Shown here one piece after another: positions 33,480 through 45,703 of a stretch of DNA of 64,000 nt. Within the stretch, counting starts at the first letter, position 1, and every line of letters begins with the position of its first letter. The DNA comes from Isoetes taiwanensis. Lineage: Eukaryota > Streptophyta > Lycopodiopsida > Isoetales > Isoetaceae. The stretch lies in contig JAJEKV010000101.1 of NCBI GenBank assembly GCA_021234155.1, positions 2,587,089-2,651,088 of the forward strand. The letters run 5' to 3'. Below the pieces are notes generated by a model that saw only the letters and a program-made list of their open reading frames with translations, did not search any database and was not told where the DNA came from. The translations under genes were made by a program, and so were the position numbers.

Positions 33480-35826
33480 TTATACCTCTGCCATGTCTGC
33501 TCTCCAAATCCTGAAGAAACCCTCATCCATGCCTCGTGCTGTTGCAAGGGCTTGGGCATCTACCCCTATTTCAGCCATCTCCCTAATGTTCCTGGCCTTG
33601 TCAATTGCAGACACACCTTCATTTCCTGGCCTTGTGTTGGCTGCAGCATATTTAATCCAACCTTGTGTGTCCATCCTCAAGGAGCGTGTGCAAGAGGGCA
33701 GAACTGTCTTTGACTGCTGGCAAGATCCCATCTCTTCAAGAGGCTCCTAATGTTGCTTACCTTGTTTGATGTAGGTCTGACCAAAGGAATACACGCCTCT
33801 ATGCTGATTGACTGAGGGTTGACCTCGTCTCCCTCACATAAGTGAGTGTCTTCGAGACTGCACTCCACATCTTGTGTCTCTAGTAGGTTGTTTGGTTGGC
33901 TGCTCGGAACATAGGCCTCAGAATTATCCTCATCCACATTATTTCTAGGTGCACTGCAATGAGTAGGACTTAAACCTTGTCCGCCTTTCAGCCTGAGCCT
34001 AACAGCCAGCCTCCTTTGCTTTGCAGCCTCGTTCAGTGGTCTTTGGCAACCAAATACAGCCCGAACTCTTGATTGGCCAGCTGGATACATGAAATCGCTC
34101 AGCCTCTTAGTGGAGGCCTCATACAAGGCCTCTGCTTGCTTTCTACTCTCCCTTTCAGCCCTGTTTGCAACAACCCTTCTGCTGGCCTCCTCTTTCTCTA
34201 CCCTCATCTTTGCTGCCTCAATCTTCTTGAGGGCTACCTGCTCCCTCTTAAGCCTTTCAGCCTCTTCCCTTCTTGTCTTCTCTGCTGGAAGAGCTTGGCA
34301 GAAGCCATCACTGCTGATATGAATTCTACCATGCAGATTAGGAGCAATGCCTCTCCTTCTCGAGGATGTCCCTAGTGTACTTGGCTCTGCTTGGACCTGT
34401 GAGGTTTGGACACAATCAATTCCTACAGGCTGGTGGAGGAGGACCTGCTGCATGGTCCCATGTGTAGCACCAGCATGTTCATGTGATGCCTGGACATGCT
34501 CTTCCCATTGTAGATCCACTTCTTATATGTTGTAGCCCTCCACAACATTGGTTTCCATATCCATGCCCTGCACACAGCCCTCGAATTGCTCCAATGGTTC
34601 ATGCAAGATATTAGGTACAACACTCTCATGCAAGATATTACGTACATCATTCTCATGTTCATCTACAACCTCTGTTGATGGTTGTCCAATGGGTGGTGCA
34701 GGCACATACACGTCTTCCCTTGCAAACCTTGATCCTTCCCTTCCAGGAACCACTTTTATTGGGTTAAATGGCCATATTCCAGTTGCCATGAAACCTGCCT
34801 TTATGTTGGACACTGTTAGACCAGCTGCAATGGCCTGGGAAATGAGTTCAGCTATGTCTTCCCTCTTTGGTTCAATCCCACCTTTCCTCACCATATAGTC
34901 TGCCCTTAGTCTTTTGAATGCAGCTTTGAATGGTGCAAAGCAAGATACATCTAGTGGTTGTAGCTTATGCGATGTGTGAGCAGGTAGTAGGGCAAAATGT
35001 ATACCCATCTCTTTGGCAGCAAGGATAACATCCAGTTCCACATGGCTACCATGGCCATCCAGCAGTATGAGATGAGGTCGATTAGGTGACACCCCTCCAG
35101 GGACTCTAGACTGAAAATGAGATAGCCATGACTTAAACAATTCAGTGGTCATCCAAGTTGATTGCTGCACTGCCTGAATTGATCCCTCTTCACACCTTGC
35201 TATTTATCTTGCCTCATCCTTGTACCCTTGAAAATATAGAGATTAGGCAGCCTGAACCCTTCTGCATTGACACACACTAAAATAGTCACCCGTTCCCTTG
35301 TATTCATAACTAGCTCGCTAACCCTATTCTCCCCTTTCCTAGCAATTATCCTCAAACCCTTTACTTTCCCAGCTTGGATCCTTGTTTCATCTGCATTCCA
35401 AATTCTTGAGGGGGGGAAGTTCAACTCATCATATACTTCTTTCAGCCCCGTGTAGAAGCCATCCAAGTTGGCTTGATTCATTGCCCGGGCACGTGAAACC
35501 TCTTATATTTCGGCACTCCTAAGGGAGATCTCAGGGTGCCTTTGCTTGAAAAGCTTCCACCATTTGCTCCTTGGCATACCATCAAAGGCCGAATTACCCT
35601 CCCTTGCCATCTCGGCTGCACGCTCCTTCACAGCAGCCAGAGTCACGCCTATACCCTGTTCTGCCCTCCCTATTGCCCAATCAACCAATTCCTTCTCGAG
35701 ATGGACTGAGGAGCACGAACCAGAGCTAATGGGTTGGCCAGTTTTTGTGCAGGTTATTCTACTATAAAGAACCAATTCATTAATTTGATAAACAAAACAG
35801 CTAAAATGAGAATTTGAAGCCAGCAA
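33480..35826 (-). pseudogene. Pogo-like (Tc1/mariner superfamily) transposase gene with long C-terminal extension, right-arm copy
   Basis: Moves a DNA transposon by cut and paste in active relatives. Minus-strand order: 35826-35503 is a CENP-B/HTH-type DNA-binding piece (ELVDWAIGRAEQG, GMPRSKWWKLFKQRHPEIS). 35481-35200 begins the DDE domain with RIWNADETRI (first aspartate). 35170-34523 continues with LILLDGHGSH (second aspartate) and LLPAHTSHKLQPLDVSCFAP (third region). After the core, 34519-33677 is an extension with a charged helical stretch (EEAERLKREQVALKKIEAAK), and 33731-33480 is a last piece. Frame changes occur near 35490, 35190 and 33700. The core residues are present. Terminal inverted repeats were not found. 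The extension and its helical content are longer than in simple pogo elements. Confidence 0.82.
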
Positions 35827-37189
35827 GCGAAATCCATGTTACGTTCACCATTAATTCAATTGGTGCTCATGTGCCTGACCTTCTACTTTTAGTTCAAATG
35901 CTAAAACATACCTTGGATGGGATAAATTTGAATGCTTATCACGTACCTTGAGCGAGATAAATTTGAATGTTAACCACATGCTTGAGCCTTAGATAAGATC
36001 AGGGGATAGGGGAGGAGCACCCGGGGGGGGAGCACCAGCTACGGGAGGAGCGACAAGCGGCCAGGGGAAAAAAGTGACCAGCAGCTAGGGGTTGAACAGC
36101 CCAACGCCCCAGTGATCCAAGCAGATCAATAGGTTATAACGGCAGTTCATGTATCATAGGGCTTTTCAGCCAGGATTCCTCCTCAAATTCTTAGCAACAG
36201 ACTCCTACATCGATTCAAACTAATTTCAGGTATGTTAAGTGTTTTTTAGCTAATTCAAGGCTTCTTAAGTAGATTTAAAGCTATTATTAGATTATTACAG
36301 GCTGATTTCATGACGAGCAAGTGAGATTCAAGGTGTTAACATGGTTTCAATTTGATTTGAGTCTAAGCAAGTCAGATTCAAGGTTTTAACAAGGTTTCTA
36401 GCTGATTTCAAGCTGATTTGGTTGTTTCTGTGGTCAAATTTTGGTTTGTCTTTGCTATATTTTATTTTTGAACAACCCTTGACCATTGGCTGACCTCGGC
36501 CTTTTTTTGCTTCCCAAGATCGCGGTGGCGATTTGGCCAAGCAGCTGCTGACAAATTTTTTTATTTTTTATTTTTTTCCACAGGCAGCTGCTTGGCCAAA
36601 TCGCTACTGCGATCTTGGAAAGAAAAAAGAAGGCCGTAAAAGCAGGAAATCTGCTTCGCTAGATCGCCATTGCGATCTTCTAGAAGAGCTAGCAGGAGGT
36701 GAAAGCCTAAAATTTGCTTGGCTAGATTGCCATTACGATCTTGTGGATTGCTAAATCATGTATAAAAGGTAGAAATCTTAGCTTTGTGCTTATCATAAAG
36801 ATATAATATTGGTTGATATAATTGCTTTAAAGCATATAATTTGTATACTAATAAGTAATGTCTGTGTCAATTTTTTCATGCTTCCCATACATTTCGCATT
36901 CAAAACATCGCAGTGGCAATCTTTCTGATCAAAACAATATTATTTACTTGCTCGACCCTTTAAACCATCGAAAGTAGCATTTTTTTAGAGAGTCAGTCTT
37001 GTTTGCTTCGCGTGAGAAGGATTTGAGTCATACTCAAATGCCAATAGCTTCCTTGGTACCTAGATCAAATCGAAAACGTGCTTTTAAACGGACCAAAAGA
37101 GCAATTTGGAGTATTTTGAGAATGGCCTTTTTCTCAAATTAATGAATTCGTGCATTATATATCATCTAGCGACAATAAGATGATAAGTT
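35827..37189. other. Right arm: non-coding, with hairpin
   Basis: No gene. Poly-G stretches near 36020-36050 and the GATCGC hairpin at 36514-36618 are the notable structures. Around 36220-36420 related short blocks (TTCAAGGTTTTAAC and similar) recur. Confidence 0.5.
36514..36618. repeat. GATCGC-rich inverted repeat (hairpin)
   Basis: CCCAAGATCGCGGTGGCGAT with TTGGCCAAGCAGCTGCTG on the left is answered by CAGCTGCTTGGCCAAATCGC and GCGATCTTGG on the right around an AT-rich centre (36550-36578). Arms are about 35 bases. Further AGATCGC...GCGATCT pairs follow at 36661-36680 and 36723-36742. It may be a miniature inverted-repeat element or give rise to small RNAs. Confidence 0.65.
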
Positions 37190-38330
37190 GATAATCATTA
37201 ATCTTGATGTTAAACAAGGTTGTCTTGCATCTCCAACCTTATTTGGCATCTATATTCATGAAGTCGAAGGGTGGCCTAACAGAAATTTCCACGACGGAGT
37301 AGTGCTTGTGCTTGTAGGATAGAATATCATGCTTCTTCAATATGCATACAACATAGTGCCTTGCACAGACATCAGAAGGTTTGCAACAACATATACATTT
37401 GCTACTATCTCTTTGGAATCAAGCAGGAATGCCAGTCACTCGACAAAACAAAAAGAATGATGTTTGGCACGAGGAAAAATCATGTTTCTCATATTAAAGG
37501 TAAGCTCATTCAGCATGCTCAAAGCTATAAATATTTGGAAATTGAGATAACCGAAAATCACAGATGGAAGACAGCCGTAGATAAGAGGGTTGCCTATAAT
37601 ATTATATGGATGCCAGATATGGGAACCAGGCTTGGCAACAAAACATGGAAGGATATAGAAGCAGTCTAAGAGCATTTTTTAATGGATGATCTATGACAGG
37701 CTACTATACAAGGCAATGGAAGTAAGCAAAGAAAATGGTTGCCCTTCAGATGGAATATTTTATAACTGCAAAGATGGGACATTTGCATGGAGGATCTGCC
37801 ATCATAAGCAGAAGCGATTTGAGATCTTGTGCGAACCAAAGACAGATAAATTATGGACCAATCTACAAGGTAGAATGGACTTTTACATGCGAGAAATAAA
37901 TTCCATGGTGATACACAACAGTAAACCCACCCGGGGATTCATTCTTCCATCAGAGACTCAATGCGGAATACCTGCCTAGTTCCATGAACAATCCTTCCCG
38001 GAATTGGATTTCTTTTAAAGCGGAGATGCCATGGAGCGCAAACCCACACCCGTAATACAAGAATCAACATAATTACTAAAAAGATAACAATATCATGATG
38101 CAAGTCGATTATTCGGCGGTAGACCGTCTGCTAATGTCATCTTTGTCAGATGAGGGCACCCACAAACCAAGTGTGGAAGGTGGCATAAAATATTAAGGTC
38201 CAGTCGCATATGTCAGATATGTACGATAGAGAAAGTGGAGGACGGGCATCACTTTTTTATTAGTTGTGCTGCTTATGCATCTATACAAAAGCAACAGCAA
38301 AGACTATGTGAATATCTACACTTTTTTCCA
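37190..38330 (+). mobile_element. Second LINE fragment in right arm (RT C-terminal part)
   Basis: At about 37207 the frame reads DVKQGCLASPTLFGIYIHEV, the RT block before the catalytic box. At about 37338 YAYN stands where YADD is expected. 37361-37669 holds KTKRMMFGTRK and YKYLEIEITENHRWKTAVDK, and 37686-37979 continues the connection region. At about 38245 HHFFISCAAY resembles the cysteine/histidine end of LINE pol proteins. Truncated 5' and broken by shifts. Confidence 0.75.
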
Positions 38331-40245
38331 GTTGCCATCATGGAAACTAGCAAATTTCCTCACAGTAATGTTGCTTATTTGTGATGCACAATTTTATAAG
38401 TAGACTAGGTCATAATGTTTTAAGCATTGTTTTTATTATGTAAATATTTCGTCTCCTTAGATAGGAGGGTCTTTAAGAGATTGCGAATAATCAATTACAA
38501 TTACAAGAAAAATCTAGTATAGCCTCCTTGGAGGTGCAAAACTCTCAAGGCTAGAAAAGTTTTTAGCACCATGATGCATGCTGGCATAAGGTCTATAAGT
38601 ATCACACTCAATGTCAATGCTGAAGCCCCTTCCCTCTCCTAGAAGGGGCAAGCGTAACTTGAAGACCAGCTGAAAACCACAGTCGAATAAGATAGTGTTC
38701 CTTTCTCCCAAACATCAATGGGTCATCAAGCACGCAAGATCTGCTGAGGTATTATCTTGTGCCATTGCTCCTTGCTTTTAGAAAGTCTCACCTTATGTAC
38801 ATTTATGACAATTAAAATACCCTCTATTCATCCCATTCTCTGATGTTGCTTCTTCATTGCACCTCTTCCGAGCACAATTTCTCAACACTTTTACTTCTTA
38901 AGCAACGTCCACTGAGTGATGATTAGCGTAACTGTTTCATTCAAGCACATATGCTGGAGAATAAGGCATTCAGTTGGATATATTTTTCATAACACCATCT
39001 TCCAAGGCCGAAATGCATCGTGCAAGTACTGAGCAGTGTATCATGTCCATTAATAAATATCAGGCTGGCTCATGGCTCCTATTGGATATTACCGAAACAT
39101 CCTGCATGACCTACACGTTCAGCCATGCTAGTAAAGTGGCTTAAACATGGTATCGTGATAAATTCTTCACTCGTCATTCTAAATCCTGCAATCCTTGCAC
39201 TCCATGTCACTAATACATTGCATCCTGACAAACTGTTAAATAAATCTCCTGATTGTGACTGCCTTCCATTCTCATGCTCCATGAATCCACTTGGCCTTGT
39301 TGCATGGCATTTATGTTGCTAGATGCCAACACAATCCTATTTGGCAAGGCATTACAAATTTAACTTATTCCTCCAAGCTCCAACATTTAAATTGCTTCCA
39401 TTTGCAACATCAACTTGTAATAATCTGTAACGTTCATTGCTTTCAAAACGTTCAAAAATGTGGCTTTGCTAGGCCCTAGGTCCTCGTATGTACTGCATGT
39501 TATCAAAATAATGGATGGCAAGGGAAATTCTGAATAATATAATGAATGATCAATACAGAATACTCAGAAATCATATCACTGCATGCCATAATAAAGAATG
39601 AGTAATGTCCTACTGTGCTAATGATCTCCACGTAATCTTATGGAAATGGAACAGAAGACCATCAGATCTCATATAGATGTTAGTGCGTTGTTGCTTCCTT
39701 TGTTTCTCTTTCTCACTGAGTACGTGCAGCGTTTCCTATAAATGTTAGTACATCCTTGCTGTCTTTGTTCCTCTTTTTCACCGAGTATGCAGCATTTCTG
39801 GTAGGTTCCAATATATTTCTAATTTGGAGGAATTCAGAACAAACCCACGTGCTTTGTCTGTTTTTGTTGTGCACATAGAAGTAAAAAAGCAAAAAGGCAC
39901 GCCAGAGGCCATAGAAAATAAAGGTGCAGGAAAATTAGGGCAAGGTAATTGGATACAAAAAGATAATTAAATTGTCTTTTACGTTTTTTCAAACCATTTG
40001 AAAGTCTAACTATGCGTTTAAGGTACCAATATTTCCTAGTTTTGGAAGGGCATGATATGAGGTTGTTGTCGCCATCTTTGGATTGTGTTGTAAAGTTTTA
40101 CATGATGTCTTTGAATAATCAATCAGAGCATCAGCTCGAACAAAAGCAAGCGAGTTTATCTTGCACCAAGTCAGAGGCATGCATTAGAGCGAAGTTGTCT
40201 TATGTCTGCTCTCATTTATGTATCACATCTTATTTTGTTGCCGCA
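38331..40245. other. Right arm: no supported gene
   Basis: Short frames on both strands are not conserved in register with the mirror copy. Repeated TTTCCTATAAATGTTAGTACATCC-like words occur between 39670 and 39790. Confidence 0.45.
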
Positions 40246-40380
40246 GAGATTGCTTAAGGTTAAGAAAATTAAAAGGAAAATGGAAGAAATTGAGAGAGAC
40301 CATGAACTACACGTACAGAAGCTGGAATGGAAGACCTCTGTTTGGTCTTCTTGCAACCTTACCTATAGGAAATGGCAATA
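40246..40380 (+). other. Possible coiled-coil exon
   Basis: After a good acceptor (TTTTGTTGCCGCAG) the frame reads RLLKVKKIKRKMEEIERDHE and on through HVQKLEWKTSVW, strongly helical and charged. It is conserved in the mirror copy near 23860-23725 apart from small shifts. It may be an upstream exon of the coiled-coil gene at 41680-43348. Confidence 0.35.
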
Positions 40381-41679
40381 AATTAACATATAGCCAGTTT
40401 GAACATGAGAACTTTTTACTGTGCAGTTTAGAAAAGAAATAGGCATCTATTACTAATGCCATAGGGAAAGCGTTAAGTGCTACCGAATACTTGCATGACT
40501 TTAAACCTATCATTCTATTACCTTCGAGCATATATAGATACTCATTTACAACCAACACGGACAACTTCCAAGTCATTACAATACATAAGTCAATTATAAC
40601 TGAAAGTGTATTGCATGTCATTTCTATTCTGCTTACACTTGCATCATATCTTCATTCAGACTCCGAAGGACATGCAGGAAGAATTTGCATGCTCACAAAT
40701 AAGAACTTAAGAACTCCAAGCTACAGAGATCATCACTGCATGTCATGGAGCTTCGTCCTCATATAATAAGTGTTTCACATACGCACCTGCATATAGCCAG
40801 TCAACAAATAATGCATGATGGTTTTGAAAGAACGCGGGTTTGCTAGTTCAAGTACTTGGCATTGGCTCCTCGAATGACACATCAAGACAACAAAAGAATG
40901 GAAAACCGTCAAATGTCCATGGATCTTAAGAGATAATTGCATGAGCCATAGACAAAGGTTTCTAAAGATTGATCCTTTTGATAAATGGCTGTTACACTAC
41001 AATAGCTAAAGGAAAGGATTCACCCCCGAATTAGATGGTATAAGTTTGAAACATCATGCTTCTTTGTGTCATCAAATTGGGATCACTCTCACGCTATAGC
41101 CCTAGTGTAATAAATTAAGCTTGCCCATTGTAATCAAAAGGCAAAAGGTGTAAGAATAAGAATGAGCACTTGAGGCTTTAACTGCAGAACACTGAACGTG
41201 ATACTTGAGGCTTTAACTGCAGAACACTCAACATGATACTTCTGCATATGCATGTTATATTTTCTACATTCAAGCTCACTATCATAATACACGAGATGAG
41301 ATCTTAACAGACAAGCGTGAAGAAACCTTGGACATAGATAGGCACTTGTCCTTACTGGAACCAAAATGTAATAATGCAGGTGCTCAATGCAATGATGCCA
41401 AAACCAAAAATGTCACTATGTCGCCAGCTAGAAGGTCTTGATGCCGCTAGGTTTACCAGTTTGAGCTGAACCAATCTATATTTTGCATGCAAAGTAGATC
41501 AAATGCAAAATAATAAAGAATAAAAATGAGCTCATCTTTTTGCCCGTGCAACCATCATTCTAAGCTACCATGCTGAATATCCTTAGTATCATACAAGGTT
41601 GGCATTCTATACTGCTCCTGCTGCAAAAAGAATAGTTAATCGCATCAACATCTTATTTCTTTCATGCATCCTTTCTAAA

Positions 41680-43348
41680 ATGGTTGGGTTGTTCACATGT
41701 TGTCTTTGAAGGGCGTATGCATCTAGAAGAACTGCTCCGAGTAAAGATTCTAGCTTCTACAACAACATGTGTCATCTCTCGTAGAACAGAACCACTGAAA
41801 AAGCAATCCAACATCAAGGTTGTTCAAAGCCTGAAAAAAAGATTTGGAAATGCCTGAGAATCTATATTTTACGATTATCAGGTTATTCTAGAAAATTGCA
41901 TAGACTTACCAATGCAAGATCTAGGTCTATTTGTTGCTGCAATCACAATAATTGTTTTATCTTCCCTGGATCCAAGAGCATCCTGCATGTGTATGCACCT
42001 GCAATAAGGGAAACGCACAAGGGTTGCCATAGCTGTGAAACTCAAAGGGCAGGCATGCTAGAATAAAACACGATGGAGACAGCAAGAGTCTGTACACGAA
42101 ATAACACATCATAGCTGCAAATAAGCTCCAACTGAGGTTCGGACAGAACAGGTTATATATGGAATCATTACCAGAGAAATTGATCCGCTCCAACATCATC
42201 GTTTCCAGCTTGTACCAGGTCCCCTTATAAACAAATCCAGTTAATCACAGACATGTGGCCGATACTTGTCTTAGACATACGCTGCCTAATAGGATCACAA
42301 AGACACAAGCAACTGGATCATCGGCCTGATTTGGCTATAGAAAAGTCAATCACATGCAGTTTAGCCTTAGATCGATCTGCCATTTTTGTGCTTCAACTAT
42401 TTTTATGCTGGAAAAGCAAATCCGGACTATTTCTCTAAGAACAGCAGATCTAGACTACCGGATCATATGCGGACGCCCAATGCCTTAGCTGATGCAGCCT
42501 TAGCAGATGCCATCCAGAAAACCCAACTGGCAATGGCAATGGCAATTGGCCAGGCACTAAGAAAACCTTGTGGGGGCCGGACGGAAGATGCAAAATCTTT
42601 GCCTCAGAAATGCACGGAATAGAAACGGTTGAAACCTAAAAGAATTAAATCAAAGCTTTTAGAATAAGAATGAGAGCAAATGATTTCGTTACAAAGGAGC
42701 AACAGAATGAGCTCAAGACACTTGAGCAAAGCCTAGAAAGAACGCTAATGGAAAAGCATGAACTTGAGAAATCTGCCCAAGTTTTTGATGAAAAGGCAGA
42801 GTCATTCTTATTCCATGTGAATGATTTACACTTCTGGGCTATTTATAATAAGAGCTATGACTTAACTAAACATGTTCATTCATTTTGCAGGATGACTTAA
42901 TTGAGGTGGTTTCAGAAATGAAAGGTGCAAGCCAGATTGTTGAAACTGCATTGCAAGAGAAGATTAATGAACAAGAAAGAAAGGAGCAAGCAATGCTGCA
43001 AAGCATTGCTTTATTGGAATAACAAGTTATATCACAACAGTGGAATGTCAATGAGTTTTGCATATCAAAACAGAAACTGGAGGAAGAAATGAACTGCTGG
43101 AGGACCAGAAAACTGAGCTATGCCCATAAGCTTGTGCATTGGTTTCCATCAGAATCTTTGAAAAAGGTTTAGAAAACCCCTTTTTCCAATTATTTATGCT
43201 TTTAATCATGTCATTCCAGATACAAGCGCAGTGGTTGCCGCTGGAAAAATAGTGTTAGAGATCAAAAGCCAGTCAGAGTATCAGCTCGAAACGCATTTGA
43301 AAGAGATGTCGCAACGAAACGATCAGGTGAAATATGAAGATTTATAGC
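41680..43348 (+). pseudogene. Unidentified coiled-coil gene, several exons, right-arm copy
   Basis: Exon-like pieces on the plus strand, in order: about 41710-41850 (PLKKQSNIKVVQSLKK), 42460-42620 (alanine-rich, ADAALADAIQKTQLAMAMAI), 42670-42830 (NELKTLEQSLERTLMEKHEL), 42898-43022 after the acceptor CATTTTGCAG (DDLIEVVSEMKGASQIVETA), 43060-43170 ending at donor AAG|GTTTAG (KQKLEEEMNCWRTRKLSYAH), and 43218-43348 after CATTCCAG (LEIKSQSEYQLETHLKEMSQ). Most are heptad-rich. A TAA stop at 43020-43022 is shared by both arms and the frame stays open and coding-like beyond it, so this copy may be dead. The family is not recognised. Confidence 0.45.
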
Positions 43349-45703
43349 CCTGCCCATGTAGGATAAAACCATGTCTAGCAACCCATCACATTCATGTCCT
43401 CTATCCTGGATATGTATGTAGGAAATGAACAATATCAGACGACAAGGGAAATGCCGCCATGCGAGTCTGCCATATTGAACCTGCCATAGTTTCTGGAAAA
43501 GAACCCAGCGTTGCAAAGAGCTGGCAAATGCAAAAACTTAAGCGGCAGGATCGTGAGCTAAGGAAAAAAGCGGGAGCACAGACAGATAATAGGAATCGAA
43601 GCTTTGGGTCCTAATATAGAAGGCATTAAGTCAAAGCAATCTGGCAATCTAGAGGCAAAACTGGGCTTTATCTCAGAAAACAAAAAAGCGGAGCATCGAC
43701 AGAATGAAAAAGCTAGCAATAAATTAACCGACGTTATGCAACAAACTCTAGAACAGAAAAAACACAGCTAAATAGCAGAGTAAATTAAGAACCTGCGGCT
43801 GTAGCAAAAGGAGAGGAGAAATCAAAGCAAGAGAGGGGCTTCCTGGTGAGATAGGAGCTTGGCGACGTCCTTCGGCATCTGCTTGGCGACGTCCTTCGGC
43901 ATCTCCGTGGGAAATTTTTGGTTCTTTTCTAATTTCGCTAGCCCTAGATCTGTAAAAATGAAGATCTAACGGTGGAAGATAATGCCACATCATTGTTTGC
44001 TGAGGTGGAACCACAACGTGGATAGGCTAGAATTTGAGGAAAGGCTGCAGGCTTGGTTAGGCTGGCGTGCTAAAAAATAGGAAAGTAGATCGCTTTGTAT
44101 CGTACCAGCAATACCAGCAGGTACATACCCATGTGTGTAGAAAACAAATTAATCCTACATTTTAGATGCTACTCGTTGCAGAAATTGATGGACGGGAGTC
44201 CTTCCTGGGTGAAGATACATAATGAAATTCAATGGAATAAATAAGGCATACAATTAAATTTTCATTCATAGAACCCATCCACCACAATCGTGTTTCAATA
44301 AGTTCTGCTGCAAGAGTACTACGAGGTAATGAAGAAGGAATGATAAAAAGCTAGAGAAGATGCCAGAAAGTGACAATACAACCAAAGATGCCAGAAAAGT
44401 CCAAGTTTGTCAACTACTTCAAAAAAATTTAATGTGCATGTCCTCCTAAAAAATTCTTATCTTTCATTGCAACAACAGGACTGATTTAAAGAACAGAGAA
44501 TGGAAAAAAGAGACGCAAAGAAAAGAAAGGCAAAAACAAAATACCATACCTGAAGGCAAGACATGAGAAGATTTGCCCATGAGCAAACATTTGGTACACT
44601 TGCGGACCTGGTATCCGGTGAGTACCACGTTAAAAAATGCCAAAAAACAGCTCAAAGATTTCGAAATGTTTTCTGGTACAGGGGGATTGGGTCATTCAAA
44701 GAAGGCTGTAAAAGACTGCAGGAAACAATAGGTGGGTATCCAGAATAACGGAAGCAAAGCTGGGATATGGCGGCGAAGTACGACTACCATATTCTTGGTT
44801 TTGTCCAGCCGTATGAAAATTTGTAAATCCAACAACAAAAGATAAATTTGACTAAGTGGCCTTACATGGATAAGCTGGAATTTGAAAACAGCTGAACCCT
44901 TGGGTTAGGCAAGCCTGCTCATAATGTTCATTAACAAGCATATGGTTTAGTTTCCAAGTTTAAATCAATGTAGCAGCTGGAGCAAAAGGACCCTAATACC
45001 AATTAAATCTTTATGTGCGCTCTTCAGGACTGCTAGGAAACTTAAAAATCCCTAAATTGCACATACTTTCAAATGTCGATCTAATGACTTTTAAGGGTGT
45101 AATGATAGAAAAAAAAACTAGAAGAAAATGCAGCCCAATAGTAGCTTCATTAAGTCCAAAATAATGGATCTGAGTGCTTCCCATTCAACAATCAGTTACA
45201 ATAATCTGTAAACATCCTCATTCCCAGAATAATAGCTGATGCTATTCCAGGAAGATCGCATCTGAATAAATCAACTCAGATGCAAACTAGTAAAGGTGGC
45301 CTTAACACATTGAAAGCAGGCAATTATTCTAGTGTTGAACCTTTGCACCCATAACTTACAGTAGCTCTCCTGAGTCATTATAGCATGGTTATATGCACTG
45401 CATTATAACGTAGACGTATCATGTATACAACAAGATAATCACACACACTGGGCTTTTCAACCACAATAACCATGATGATACAGTGCGGAATAAACCCTCA
45501 ATACTCAATAAAACTGAAAACAGAAATGAATGATCAATGACATCGGACCAGACGTGAAGCAGATTTCTCCAAAAAGCATCTTCCTAAAGAAATGCTCCTC
45601 TCCTCATCAACAACTGCTCCAATCCACGTAACTTTATATGTTAGAACGTAACCGGCTGAACTGTTGCCACTAATACCTTTATTCTGTGCAATATAGATTA
45701 GAT
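43349..45703. other. Right arm: between coiled-coil exons and exostosin gene
   Basis: 43857-43880 and 43881-43904 are a perfect 24-base tandem duplication beginning GCTTGGCGACGTCC. Plus-strand frame 44563-44748 (RRFAHEQTFGTL...GCKRLQETIGGYPE) is preceded by lysine-rich sequence and is shared with the left arm, possibly more exons of the coiled-coil gene. The 3' untranslated region of the exostosin gene lies next to 45703. Confidence 0.45.
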
